A stretch of DNA of 64,000 nucleotides from an uncultured Poribacteria bacterium (GCA_951828385.1 OX639973.1:4951200-5015199); one strand, 5' to 3'; shown: positions 9,017-17,368, numbered from the stretch's first letter. Translations and numbers: made by a program. The notes: generated by a model not told the origin, from the sequence alone.

Positions 9017-10115
9017 ATGTTTGTTCCCGTCGTAGATAAGAACCAAAGACCCCTTATGCCCACAAAGCCTTCACGGGCAAGGAAGTGGATAAGAGATAAG
9101 AAGGCAACACCGTTTTGGAAAAATGGCGTGTTTTGTGTGCGTTTAAATATAGACCCATCCGACAGATATTTCCAAGAAGTTGTTGTCGGTGTTGACCCGG
9201 GTAGCAAGAAAGAAGGCTTTACCGTTAAATCCGAAGCACACACCTATTTGAATGTGCAGGCAGACGCTCATAGCGGCATTGGTAAGAAAGTCGCCAAACG
9301 TCGTGAGTTGCGGAGAAGCCGGCGTTCCCGAAAGTGTCCGAACCGCAAGAACAGAACCAACCGTCTTGCGAACACAGAACGTGTCCCCGCAGGCACGCGT
9401 GCGAGGTGGGACTGGAAACTTCGGATATTAGATTGGCTTTCAAAGGTGTATCGAGTCACACACGTATGTGTTGAAGATATTAGAGCACGCACCATAGAAC
9501 GCGCTAAGAAATGGAATACCTCTTTTAGTCCACTTGAAGTCGGTAAGCAGTGGTTTTATACCGAAATCCGAAAACGGTGGCAGTTGCGAACCCTTCAAGG
9601 CTGGCAAACCCAAGAGATACGCGATCGGTTAGGTCTCAAGAAATCCTCAAAGAAGTTCGCAGAAACCTTTGATGCCCATTGTGTAGATTCTTGGTGTCTG
9701 GCGTATCACACGGTTGGCGGCTCGGGTGTCCCTGATAACATGAACTTACTGTGTGTCTCACCGATACCGATAAAGCGCAGAGAGTTGCATAGGCAACAGG
9801 AAGCGAAGGGGGGGTTAAGAACGAGAAACTTCTGACTGGTAACTCGTAACGTTGCATAGGCAACAGGAAGCGAAGGGGGGTAAACGCTCACGGGTGGGTG
9901 GCACTGTATTAAGTCAAGGTCTAATCAAAAACACATTGATTCGGCATGTCAAATACGGTTTAACCCGACTCGCTGGCGTTAACGCCAAGGGTTTGTTTTC
10001 AATATACAGCATGGAAACCCACAAGCGATTAACAACAGGTGCGAAGCCGTCTGATTTAAGAGTGCTAACACGCCTTAACTTTTACTACAGGAGCGGGCAT
10101 GCCTCCCCTGCCTAA
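9017..10115 (+). pseudogene. isrB: Disrupted isrB-like RuvC nuclease gene
   Basis: The first part (9017-9835, 272 residues) has a PLMP domain (VVDKNQRPLMPTKPSRARKW), RuvC-I GVDPGSKKEG, an arginine-rich bridge helix (RRELRRSRRSRK), RuvC-II THVCVEDI and RuvC-III ETFDAHCVDSW. No HNH domain lies between RuvC-II and RuvC-III, which fits IsrB rather than IscB. The expected C-terminal domain continues in another frame at 9852-10115 (GGTVLSQGLIKNTLIRHVKY, KPSDLRVLTRLNF). Removing one copy of a 67-bp duplication at 9784-9880 would join the parts into about 340 residues, the usual IsrB length. All three RuvC acidic residues remain. Confidence 0.8.
9784..9880. repeat. 67-bp direct duplication that breaks isrB
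   Basis: The motif GTTGCATAGGCAACAGGAAG followed by CGAAGGGGGG occurs at 9784 and again at 9851, 67 bp apart. The spacer contains a small palindrome (TTAAGAACGAG...CTCGTAAC) like the other GTTA/TAAC intergenic repeats. Because 67 is not a multiple of three, the reading frame shifts and TGA follows at 9833. Confidence 0.8.
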
Positions 10116-10143
10116 AGACAGGGGTCTCCTGCCCGAAGATTAG

Positions 10144-10956
10144 ATGAACGAACAAATAGAAAATGGTGTTGTTGGCGCAACTTTCGCCGAAACACCAGAA
10201 CGTCTCGAGCGTCTTATTCCCAAGGAAAACACAGTCCGCGTCCGAAACCTCATCAAACGGTATGAGATGGGTACGCAGACCGTTGATGCACTCCGTGGTG
10301 TCAATTTCCAAATCCAACGCGGTGAATACATCTCAATCATGGGACCCTCCGGTTCCGGGAAATCAACGCTCTTCAACATGATTGGCGGACTCGACAAACC
10401 CACTGAAGGCAGAGTCTACATTGATGAGGTGGACATCGCACAACTCGATGCCTACGAACTCGCATGGCTCCGCTGCCGAAAAATCGGTTACATTTTTCAG
10501 TCGTTTAACCTCATCCCTGTTATGACAGCACTCGAAAATGTCTCACTCCCGATGATTTTCGCCGGTATGAGTGCTGATGAAAGTAGAGAGAAAGGCGTTG
10601 ACCTCCTCTCACTCGTTGGACTTGGTGACCGTGTGCAGCACAAGCCTTTAGAACTCTCCGGTGGACAGCAGCAGCGCGTCGCTATCGCACGCTCCCTCGC
10701 AAACGACCCCGCGATTGTCCTCGCTGACGAACCGACTGGAAACCTTGATACCAAAACTGGGTTAGAAATCATTGACCTACTCCGGCGCCTCAACGATGAA
10801 AGCGGTGTGACCATCATCACAGCGACACACGACCACAAGATGTTAGATGTCTCTGACCGCATTTTCCACATGGCAGATGGCAAAGTAGAGAAAATTGAGT
10901 CTCGCGATGAGATTGACCTCCACGTCGGTAAATTAGACGGTGAAGAAGTGGGGTAA
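10144..10956 (+). CDS. LolD/MacB-type ABC transporter ATP-binding protein
   Basis: The 270-residue ATPase has Walker A GPSGSGKS, signature LSGGQQQRVAIAR, Walker B IVLADEPTGNLD and the LolD-like order of motifs. Such ATPases drive FtsX/MacB permeases that move lipoproteins or toxins without transporting them through the membrane in the usual way. The large permease at 1-4221 is the nearest unpaired FtsX protein on this strand. The start codon lies directly against the IsrB element's right end, so the original leader has been replaced and no good Shine-Dalgarno sequence is present. The roughly 35 residues before the ATPase domain may be partly non-native. Confidence 0.9.
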   Translation: MNEQIENGVVGATFAETPERLERLIPKENTVRVRNLIKRYEMGTQTVDALRGVNFQIQRGEYISIMGPSGSGKSTLFNMIGGLDKPTEGRVYIDEVDIAQLDAYELAWLRCRKIGYIFQSFNLIPVMTALENVSLPMIFAGMSADESREKGVDLLSLVGLGDRVQHKPLELSGGQQQRVAIARSLANDPAIVLADEPTGNLDTKTGLEIIDLLRRLNDESGVTIITATHDHKMLDVSDRIFHMADGKVEKIESRDEIDLHVGKLDGEEVG

Positions 10957-10964
10957 GTAGTTTA

Positions 10965-11116
10965 GAGTTATAAGTTATAAGTTTTTAGTTAAGACGGTTC
11001 CGAGGATTTAACGGTCCTTGGTAACCGTTGCAACCCAATTGTGCTTGAAAGATTAAGAAAAAATGTTCAGCAATCACAACCCAGACTTATAACTTATAAC
11101 CAACAACTTATAACTA
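10965..11116. repeat. Intergenic inverted repeat with GTTATAAG arms
   Basis: The arms AGTTATAAGTTATAAGTT (about 10967-10984) and ACTTATAACTTATAACC plus AACTTATAACTAC (about 11087-11116) are complementary. They enclose about 100 nt containing a smaller imperfect palindrome (GAGGATTTAACGGTCC region). The element ends 7 nt before the ATG at 11123. Confidence 0.65.
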
Positions 11117-11122
11117 CAAAAA

Positions 11123-12271
11123 ATGACTATCTACAAACGCTTAGGCATCCGCACAGTGATTAACGGCAACGCAACGCTCACGCGACTCGGTGGCTCCATT
11201 ATGCCACCTGAAGTCGTCGCCGCGATGGCTGATGCGTCTAAGCATTTCGTAGACATCATCGAACTCCAAAAACGGGTCGGCGAAGAAATCGCGAAGCTCA
11301 CCCACAACGAAGCAGCATACATCTCTTGTGGTGCCGCCGCTGCATTGACACTCAGCACCGCCGCGTGTATCACCGGACTTGATGCTGCCAAGCGTGAAAA
11401 ATTACCCCTCTCTCTCCCCCCCGGTAGGGGCGGTTTCCAACCGCACACAATGAAAAACGAAGTCATTGTCCATCGCCACGGTCGCGTCGGATACGATTTC
11501 GCTGTCCGCCAGGTCGGTGTCACATTCGTAGAGATAGGCGACGAGAACGGAACAACGCCCACCGAATTAGAAAACGCCATCACCGAAAAAACCGCCGCCA
11601 TCTTCTACTTCGCCAACCCCGGTAGAGAACACCTCTGGGTGTCTTATGAAGAAGCCATCGCAATTGCCAAAAGGCACAGTGTTCCGCTTATCGTTGATGC
11701 GGCAGCGCAGTTGCCACCCCCAGAGAACTTATGGCGTTTCACACAAATGGGAGTGGATTTAGCACTCTTCAGCGGTGGAAAAGGCTTGTGCGGCCCCCAG
11801 AGTAGTGGATTAATCGTCGGAAAAAAATCGCTGATTGAGGCGATTGCCTTCAACGGACCGCCACACCCGTTTATCGGTAGAGGGATGAAGGTAGGTAAAG
11901 AGGAGATGGTCGGGCTACTTGCCGCTGTGGAATGGTATCTGAACCATGACCACGGAGAATTACAGCAATCTTACGAGGATCAGGTTACCTACTATGACGA
12001 AGTGTTTACGGACACGCAGGGCGTAACAATCCATCGTAGTTTCCCCTCCGAAGCCGGACAACCGATGCCGCGCACCGAAATCCGGTTTGACGAGGAACGC
12101 CTCGGCATCACGCGAAACGAGATCCTACACCACCTACAAACGGGTGAACCGTCTATTGACATCGCAGGCGCAGGCGCGAACGGTGTTCTTATCAATGGAC
12201 AGACCCTAATGCCCGGAGAAGTAGAAATTATAGCACAAAGACTAAAGGAGATATTAGATAACGTCCCATGA
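11123..12271 (+). CDS. SelA-like PLP-dependent enzyme (DgaE / aminotransferase class V fold)
   Basis: The 382-residue protein matches the family of SelA-related fold-type I PLP enzymes that includes D-glucosaminate-6-phosphate ammonia lyase. Visible marks are the N-terminal INGNATLTRLGGSIMPPEV, a glycine/alanine loop AAYISCGAAAALTLSTAA, the Asp of VPLIVDAAAQLP, and the PLP-lysine context DLALFSGGKGLCGPQSSG. The substrate is unknown. The gene overlaps the next by ATGA, so the two are translationally coupled. At about residues 99-109 a palindromic repeat has been inserted in frame. The start has no Shine-Dalgarno sequence (leader ACTACAAAAA). Confidence 0.8.
   Translation: MTIYKRLGIRTVINGNATLTRLGGSIMPPEVVAAMADASKHFVDIIELQKRVGEEIAKLTHNEAAYISCGAAAALTLSTAACITGLDAAKREKLPLSLPPGRGGFQPHTMKNEVIVHRHGRVGYDFAVRQVGVTFVEIGDENGTTPTELENAITEKTAAIFYFANPGREHLWVSYEEAIAIAKRHSVPLIVDAAAQLPPPENLWRFTQMGVDLALFSGGKGLCGPQSSGLIVGKKSLIEAIAFNGPPHPFIGRGMKVGKEEMVGLLAAVEWYLNHDHGELQQSYEDQVTYYDEVFTDTQGVTIHRSFPSEAGQPMPRTEIRFDEERLGITRNEILHHLQTGEPSIDIAGAGANGVLINGQTLMPGEVEIIAQRLKEILDNVP
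11421..11446. repeat. Palindromic repeat inserted in frame in the PLP-enzyme gene
   Basis: The sequence GGTAGGGGCGGTTTCCAACC with GCAC following is nearly the palindrome found in intergenic DNA at 39371-39400 (GGTAGGTGCGGTTTCCTAAC). Here it adds about ten residues (PPGRGGFQPH) to a surface-loop-like site without a frameshift. Confidence 0.6.
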
Positions 12272-12978
12272 AACTTGACAACGGTATTCGCCTGACATGG
12301 CTCGGACACTCCACCTTCAAAATCGAAGCAGACGGACAGACACTCCTCATTGACCCATGGGTGACAAACAACCCCGTCTGTCCTGATGCGCTCAAAGCCT
12401 TTGACGCACTTGACGTGATACTCATAACGCACGGACACGCTGACCATATTAGCGATGCGGTGCCACTCGCCAAAAAACATACACCGACAGTTGTATCTAT
12501 CGTCGAAATCGCCGGATGGCTTGGTAAGCAAGGGGTTGATAACACGATTGGGATGAACAAGGGAGGGACTGTCACAATCGGTGGTACGAAGGCGACGATG
12601 GTTTCAGCAAACCATAGCAGTAGTTTCACAGAGGAAGATGGCACGACGGTCTATCTCGGTGAACCCGCAGGCTACGTGATTGAATTCGCTAACGGTTACA
12701 AAATCTACCACGCTGGGGATACGAATGTCTTTGGGGATATGCGGATTATCGGTGAAATCTACCAACCCGATCTGGCACTCCTCCCTATCGGCGACCACTT
12801 CACAATGGGACCGCGTGAAGCTGCTTATGCCGCACAACTGCTCAATGTCCCAGCAATCCTGCCCATCCATTACGGCACCTTCCCACTCTTAACAGGAACA
12901 CCAAAAGAACTCCGTCAATTGACAGCATCTCAAGATGTGGAAATTATCACGCTAAAAGTCGGGGAAACCTTAGATTAA
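12268..12978 (+). CDS. UPF0173 metal-dependent hydrolase (metallo-beta-lactamase fold)
   Basis: The 236-residue protein begins LTWLGHSTFKIEADGQTLLI, typical of UPF0173, and carries the metal motif ITHGHADHISDA (HxHxDH), a second ligand region in YHAGDTNVFGD and the C-terminal LPIHYGTFPLLTG. Family members are intracellular hydrolases related to UlaG; the natural substrate is not established. The ATG overlaps the stop of the PLP enzyme (ATGA at 12268-12271), which implies coupled translation and perhaps consecutive steps in sugar-acid or amino-sugar breakdown. Its stop codon TAA is the first three bases of an inserted repeat. Confidence 0.9.
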   Translation: MKLDNGIRLTWLGHSTFKIEADGQTLLIDPWVTNNPVCPDALKAFDALDVILITHGHADHISDAVPLAKKHTPTVVSIVEIAGWLGKQGVDNTIGMNKGGTVTIGGTKATMVSANHSSSFTEEDGTTVYLGEPAGYVIEFANGYKIYHAGDTNVFGDMRIIGEIYQPDLALLPIGDHFTMGPREAAYAAQLLNVPAILPIHYGTFPLLTGTPKELRQLTASQDVEIITLKVGETLD

Positions 12979-13131
12979 CGCCAGTTTGATTAATCATTTC
13001 GGTTGTGTTGCGGTTCTATTTTCGCATCACAGAGACATCAATTGTAGCACAAACTTCCCAGTTTGTGGCGTATATGACGTCCATTAACAGTGAACGCTAC
13101 ATAAGTCCAACATTTATCAAACTCACGTTAG
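12976..13131. repeat. MITE family 3, copy 1 (156 bp)
   Basis: The terminal inverted repeats are TAACGCCAGTTTGATTAA and, read inward from the right, TAACGTGAGTTTGATAAA. The middle carries the shared hairpin module TGTAGCACAAACTTCCCAGT at about 13035. A copy differing in only a few bases lies at 58320-58475. The left end supplies the stop codon of the UPF0173 gene. Confidence 0.85.
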
Positions 13132-13167
13132 ATTAAAAAATTGTTCGGACGAAGTTAGGTGTCTGTC

Positions 13168-13410
13168 CTATTGTTGGGTCAATTCGGTGTACGCGTACAC
13201 AGGTGTTGTGATCGTACGAATAGGGCGGCATTTGCCCCACACGGCTTGATGTAAACGCTCAACGGTTTCTGGCGAGAAGTATTTTTCCCCCGTATCAACG
13301 TTAACTCGGGCTGGTACATTCTCAACCAGAACGAATTGACCATTTATCTCAATCGTGTAGGTCACATTCTTCTCAACTAAAATTTTATTCCAAGCCACGT
13401 TGTCAGACAT
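13168..13410 (-). CDS. YgiT-like protein that lacks the zinc-finger cysteines
   Basis: The 80-residue product (start ATG 13410, overlapping the preceding gene's stop by 8 nt) resembles the C-terminal part of YgiT/MqsA-type antitoxin zinc-finger domains: VTYTIEINGQFVLVENVPA, then EKYFSPETVERLHQAV, then a short basic tail ending TPVYAY. The CxxC pairs expected in the family are absent; the position of the second pair reads VNVDTGE. Start 13410 is preferred over the longer frame because of the short overlap with the nucleotidyltransferase. No toxin partner is adjacent. Function is inferred only at fold level. Confidence 0.55.
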   Translation of the reverse strand: MSDNVAWNKILVEKNVTYTIEINGQFVLVENVPARVNVDTGEKYFSPETVERLHQAVWGKCRPIRTITTPVYAYTELTQQ

Positions 13411-14332
13411 TTCTTTTCCTAAGCAAAGCGTCCCGATAGGGTCCTTGTAATCCAAAAGCATTCACAGTCCTGAGTAACTCTTGTGGGTTGCCCGTATCGT
13501 AACGCTGACCCGAGACCCGGTACCCCGACATACCTTCCTGCTTAATCATTTCTGACATCGCATCCCGCAATTGAATCTCACCGTGCGTCACGATTCGGTG
13601 GCTGTAGTTGTAGTCCAATATGTCAAAGAGGAGCGGTGTAAGGAGATCTATGCCGAAGTTACAGAGATACTGCTGCGCGGGGACACCTTCAACGCGGAGA
13701 TGTTTTTGTGCGAACTCGGCCGTCGGTTTTTCGGAGATTTGTTGTAGTGTAAAGAGCCGATCAGATTCAGCAGCGGGGCTGCCGTGAACGATACCGTTGA
13801 GCGAGAGTTCGCTTTCATGACAGAGATCCAAACTCGTCACAGACTGTCCAACCTGTGAATAGACATCCACGAGTTGTTTGGCGCATGAGGTCTTTGATTC
13901 TGAAATATAGAGGTGGTCACCAAGCAGAACCATAACCGGCTCACCCGCGGCAAAATCTTTTGCACAGTAGATGGCGTGTCCGAAGCCTTCAGGTTTTTCC
14001 TGAATAGCGAAATGCAACCGCTGTCCTATCTCCGCCAATCGGTCGGCTTGCGCTGCCAATTCCACCTTTTCAAGGATCGCATCGGCAACGGTGCCAGAGA
14101 AATAGTCGGTGATTGGATCGACTTGTTGCGGTTGAGCAACGATACATACTTCTTCCACACCCGCCAATAAAGCCTCTTCAATAATCAACTGAATGACCGG
14201 TTTAGCGATGCCATCTTGCGCAATAATCGGAAAGAGAGCTTTCGGCACGGCTTTCGTTGCCGGGAAAAGACGGGTCCCATATCCGGCAATAGGGATAACT
14301 GCTTTTTGAATCGGTTTCATAGGGTTTGCCAT
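13403..14332 (-). CDS. galU: GalU-type UTP-glucose-1-phosphate uridylyltransferase
   Basis: The protein is about 309 residues from ATG 14332 and begins MANPMKPIQKAVIPIAGYGT. It then shows the nucleotidyltransferase motif GYGTRLFPATKAVPKALFPI, the GalU-like IQLIIEEALLAGVEEVCIV, the metal Asp region VMVLLGDHLY, and YDTGNPQELLRTVNAF near the end. The enzyme activates glucose-1-phosphate (or a similar sugar phosphate) with UTP for envelope polysaccharides. It differs somewhat from E. coli GalU, so another sugar nucleotide cannot be excluded. A 29-nt hairpin lies just upstream (14340-14368). The next gene overlaps its stop. Confidence 0.85.
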   Translation of the reverse strand: MANPMKPIQKAVIPIAGYGTRLFPATKAVPKALFPIIAQDGIAKPVIQLIIEEALLAGVEEVCIVAQPQQVDPITDYFSGTVADAILEKVELAAQADRLAEIGQRLHFAIQEKPEGFGHAIYCAKDFAAGEPVMVLLGDHLYISESKTSCAKQLVDVYSQVGQSVTSLDLCHESELSLNGIVHGSPAAESDRLFTLQQISEKPTAEFAQKHLRVEGVPAQQYLCNFGIDLLTPLLFDILDYNYSHRIVTHGEIQLRDAMSEMIKQEGMSGYRVSGQRYDTGNPQELLRTVNAFGLQGPYRDALLRKRNV

Positions 14333-14421
14333 TAAGCGAAGATGCCCGCCTAATTTTGGCGGACATCTCATTTGCAACGCACTGCGTATCTCATATAGGC
14401 AGCGCATGTTTCAAAGGGTGT

Positions 14422-15276
14422 CTATTGGGAGGATTTGAGTTTGCCCCAAGTCGTCGCCATTTTTCCAGCGGCATCAACATCTAACGCGCCTTCAATCCCC
14501 TCACCGAGTTTTGAAACCTCGTCATCGGTGAGTGTCACGTTGAAGATAACAACCTCATCAATGATACCGTTCCACTGACAGCGTTTGCCACAGCCGGGAT
14601 CTGCGCCGATGTAAACTTCTTCCGGACATGCCCACGGCGGGCCCTTAGCATCCTCGGTCCCTTGTAATTCCCCATTGACGTAAATCCGATTTTTGCCGCC
14701 ATCCCAAGTACCAACAAGGTGCACCCATTCCTTCGCCGGGAGTTCATCGCCAAGGACTTCTAACTTAGCACTCCCGTTAGCAGCTCGGATATGAAACGAT
14801 GCCCTCGTGGAATTTTCACCGTTTTCGTGCGCGCCCGTTCCGAGTAAGAACTGTGACCAAGTTGAACATCCAAGTCCTTTCCATACGACACATTTGCCGG
14901 TCGGGTCCTCTGCTGCATAGACCCAGGCGTGGACGGAGAACCCTTCGGATTCTTTGAAATCCAAGGCGGCTAACGTTTTATCTTCACCCTTAGTGCCGAG
15001 TTTGACCCAAGTATCTTCACCGTTAAACTCCAACCCGCCGCCGAATTTGCCTTTCGCCCACTTTAGGTCGCCAACAAATTCACCATCGGTTCCGTTACCG
15101 GAGAGATCTTTGACTTCCTTACCTTTGCCTTCTTCAAACGTCCACATCCCTGCAATTGAATCTTCATCAAGATTCGCATCGCTTGTGGGTACCATCGCGA
15201 AACTAAGCGCGATGATAGCAATCGCAACGAGTGTGTAATTCAGATAGCGTGTTGCCAAAAACATATTTCTTAGCAT
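14422..15276 (-). CDS. Secreted LamG (concanavalin A-like) domain protein
   Basis: The 284-residue protein starts at 15276, supported by AAGGAG about 10 nt upstream. An N-terminal signal segment (hydrophobic residues 13-30) is followed by one LamG/jelly-roll domain: GMWTFEEGKG, LSGNGTDGEFVGD, FSVHAWVYAAED, WVHLVGTWDGGKNRIYVNGE and IIDEVVIFNVTLTDDEV, a complete series of family phrases. Such domains bind glycans or act as structural parts of extracellular proteins. Four cysteines (for example CSTW, CPEE, CGKRC) may form disulfides. No catalytic domain is attached. Confidence 0.85.
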   Translation of the reverse strand: MLRNMFLATRYLNYTLVAIAIIALSFAMVPTSDANLDEDSIAGMWTFEEGKGKEVKDLSGNGTDGEFVGDLKWAKGKFGGGLEFNGEDTWVKLGTKGEDKTLAALDFKESEGFSVHAWVYAAEDPTGKCVVWKGLGCSTWSQFLLGTGAHENGENSTRASFHIRAANGSAKLEVLGDELPAKEWVHLVGTWDGGKNRIYVNGELQGTEDAKGPPWACPEEVYIGADPGCGKRCQWNGIIDEVVIFNVTLTDDEVSKLGEGIEGALDVDAAGKMATTWGKLKSSQ

Positions 15277-15382
15277 TTGAATAGCTCCTTTTGATTATGG
15301 AAATTAGATTCCATTTGTAAACGCGCCTATTTTTATAGACACATCTCTTATACCTTAATTTACTAAAACCTGTTTATACATT

Positions 15383-16420
15383 TTAACCTATGCTTTTTCT
15401 GTTTGTCAAGTCAATTGCATCCGCTTCGGCAAGTTTCTGCGCAAGCGTAAGGTTATCCTCATAGACAGTTTTGATTAACTCCTCAATATCAGGTTCTTGA
15501 ACCGATATGTCTACAATTTTGAATCTTTGGAGTATCGCACCGATGAGGTCCGCCGTGCTAATCGCCTCCGGCGAAAACCGGTACTGCACGCGAGTCTCTT
15601 CTTGATAGATAACCTGAGCGTTAGGAATACTGATGTCTGAGTAGCTTTCGGCATAATCGACGCTCAAAATCCGTTCTGTCGAAAGCAATCGCCGGAGTGC
15701 AGCGAGTTCGCCATCAAAGCAAAGCCTCGCATTGTCAATAAGAATGACGCGTTTGCAGAGTTTTTCGACATCGTCCAAGTCATGTGTTGTTAAGACGACC
15801 GTGACCTGTCGCTCGGCGTTAATTTGCTGAATGAACTCGCGGATACGTGCCTTAGCAACCACATCCAATCCGATCGTCGGTTCATCAAGGAACAACACAT
15901 CCGGATTGTGGAGAAGCGCAGCCGCAATATCCGCACGCATCCGTTGACCGAGACTCAATTGGCGGACTGGGGTCTGAAAAAACTCACCAAGACTCAGCAA
16001 TTCATCGAAGACCGCCACATTATGGCGGTATTGTACCTGTGGAATTCGGTAGATACGCTGCAGCAATTCAAACGATTCTTGCACCGGTAGATCGAACCAC
16101 AGATGCGAACGCTGCCCAAACACAACCCCGATATGTTTCGCGTTCTCCTTGCGCTGACGATGCGGGATATAACCGTTCACTGTCACATTACCGGATGTCG
16201 GCACCAAAATACCGGTTAACATCTTAAGGGTTGTTGACTTTCCAGCACCGTTCGGTCCTAAATATCCCACGATTTCCCCGCGTGCTACGGAGAATGAAAC
16301 GCTGTCCACTGCTTGCACAAGGCGGTGTTTGCGAGAGAAAAGGTTCACAAAACTCCCGAAAAACCCTTTCCGGTGGTGATAGACTTTGAAGGTTTTGCTA
16401 AGGTTATTAACTTCAATCAT
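15383..16420 (-). CDS. ABC-2 type exporter ATP-binding protein
   Basis: The 345-residue ATPase has Walker A GPNGAGKS, signature LSLGQRMRADIAAAL and Walker B VLFLDEPTIGLD. The long insertion KVYHHRKGFFGSFVNLFSRK ahead of Walker A is characteristic of the subgroup that pairs with DUF990-type permeases (viologen-exporter-like systems). The two permease genes at 16553 and 17369 lie upstream in the same direction, so the three form one exporter. The substrate is unknown. An inverted repeat separates it from the permeases and leaves an AAAAAAT leader without a Shine-Dalgarno sequence. Confidence 0.9.
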   Translation of the reverse strand: MIEVNNLSKTFKVYHHRKGFFGSFVNLFSRKHRLVQAVDSVSFSVARGEIVGYLGPNGAGKSTTLKMLTGILVPTSGNVTVNGYIPHRQRKENAKHIGVVFGQRSHLWFDLPVQESFELLQRIYRIPQVQYRHNVAVFDELLSLGEFFQTPVRQLSLGQRMRADIAAALLHNPDVLFLDEPTIGLDVVAKARIREFIQQINAERQVTVVLTTHDLDDVEKLCKRVILIDNARLCFDGELAALRRLLSTERILSVDYAESYSDISIPNAQVIYQEETRVQYRFSPEAISTADLIGAILQRFKIVDISVQEPDIEELIKTVYEDNLTLAQKLAEADAIDLTNRKSIG

Positions 16421-16428
16421 ATTTTTTA

Positions 16429-16556
16429 AGGGTTGTCAGTACGATTTTTCTGCGAAAAATCTTTCAGTCATCAGTTTTCAGTTAAGAGAAAGACTTGGCT
16501 AAATCAGATATCCCTCTTAACTTATAACTTATAACTTATAACTTATAACTATTTAA
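16429..16556. repeat. Intergenic inverted repeat between exporter genes
   Basis: One side reads GTTGTCAGTACGATTTTTCT with GCGAAAAATC, itself a small hairpin. The other side holds four CTTATAA units (about 16515-16550). It lies between the ATPase and the first permease on the minus strand and ends close to the ATPase start codon. Confidence 0.55.
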
Positions 16557-17353
16557 TGCCCTGTACTCTGATAGCGCAACACGCCCCATCGCCAGAACAG
16601 CATGGTAACACCAAGAAAAAGGAACCCCGCGTAAGGTGCTAATTGCACACCGATCGGTGAAACTCCAGAAGACGCGACTTTTTCCAATAAAAAAAGGGAC
16701 GGAAAATAGTTGACACACGCCAGTGGAATAATAAAAGTAAAGAAATGTCGAAACCACCACCGATAAATCGAGAATGGGTAGCTTCCCATGAAAACGCCAC
16801 CGTTTGTAAAAATATTAATGATCTCTATGGATTGGACAGTCCAAAAACAGCTGGTCGCACCAATTACGAAAAGTCCGATAAAAAAGCAGGTACCGCTTAC
16901 CAACGAAACCAGCAGAAATCCAACCTTGCCGAGTGACCAAGAGATATCTAACTGCGCGTTGGCAATCAGCAACACGGCTAATGCCTGTGCGATTCTACCT
17001 ATCCTTCGGAGTAGAAATTCATGCGCAAAGACTTGATAAAAGGTCCCAAGCGGACGGACAAGCATTGTATCAAATCCGCCGCGCACAACGTTTCTCTGAA
17101 AGACATCAAAGCCTCTTCCCATCATTTCAGCAACAGCAAAGCAGATACCAATCATCCCATAGAGAAACCCGACTTCCCATAGACTCCATCCCGCTAACTG
17201 TTTGAAACGGGTAAAAAGCAGCGCAATCATGAAAAAATCGATAACGGAAACGCTCGCTTGGGCAAATAGATCAAAGATAAACGAGACCCGATACGCCATC
17301 TGTGATCGGATACGCAGCTTAACAAAATGAAGGTAAAGCGAAAGGTGGTGCAT
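16553..17353 (-). CDS. ABC-2 family exporter permease (DUF990-like), second subunit
   Basis: The 266-residue protein has six hydrophobic segments and the subgroup phrase VVRGGFDTMLVRPLGTFYQV (about residues 90-110), followed by EFLLRRIGRIAQ. These are typical of the paired permeases encoded with the preceding ATPase type. The upstream subunit ends 16 nt away, so the two are translated from one message. It probably forms a heterodimeric channel with the product of 17369-18184. Confidence 0.88.
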   Translation of the reverse strand: MHHLSLYLHFVKLRIRSQMAYRVSFIFDLFAQASVSVIDFFMIALLFTRFKQLAGWSLWEVGFLYGMIGICFAVAEMMGRGFDVFQRNVVRGGFDTMLVRPLGTFYQVFAHEFLLRRIGRIAQALAVLLIANAQLDISWSLGKVGFLLVSLVSGTCFFIGLFVIGATSCFWTVQSIEIINIFTNGGVFMGSYPFSIYRWWFRHFFTFIIPLACVNYFPSLFLLEKVASSGVSPIGVQLAPYAGFLFLGVTMLFWRWGVLRYQSTGH

Positions 17354-17368
17354 GTTTCGGAAAACCTA

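Larger units (their letters stand above)
8813..10142 (+). mobile_element. IsrB/IscB-type IS200/IS605-group element (no TnpA)
   Basis: The left end has the hairpin CCCCTcactaaagtAAGGGG at 8818-8837 followed by CTTGTGCGAAG. The right end (10088-10142) holds CCCCTG..CAGGGG (10105-10124) nested in CAGGAG..CTCCTG and CGGGCA..TGCCCG pairings. Between them lies an omega-RNA-like region and a broken isrB gene. No TnpA transposase is present, so movement would depend on a transposase elsewhere. The right end abuts the ATG of the ABC ATPase at 10144. Both ends match, in reverse complement, the ends of the TnpB element at 39.5-41 kb. Confidence 0.75.

Noticed and set aside
9852-10115. Separate 87-residue gene
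   Set aside because: Its product matches the missing C-terminal domain of IsrB and shares the duplicated 30 bases with the end of the first part, so it is the rest of a broken gene.
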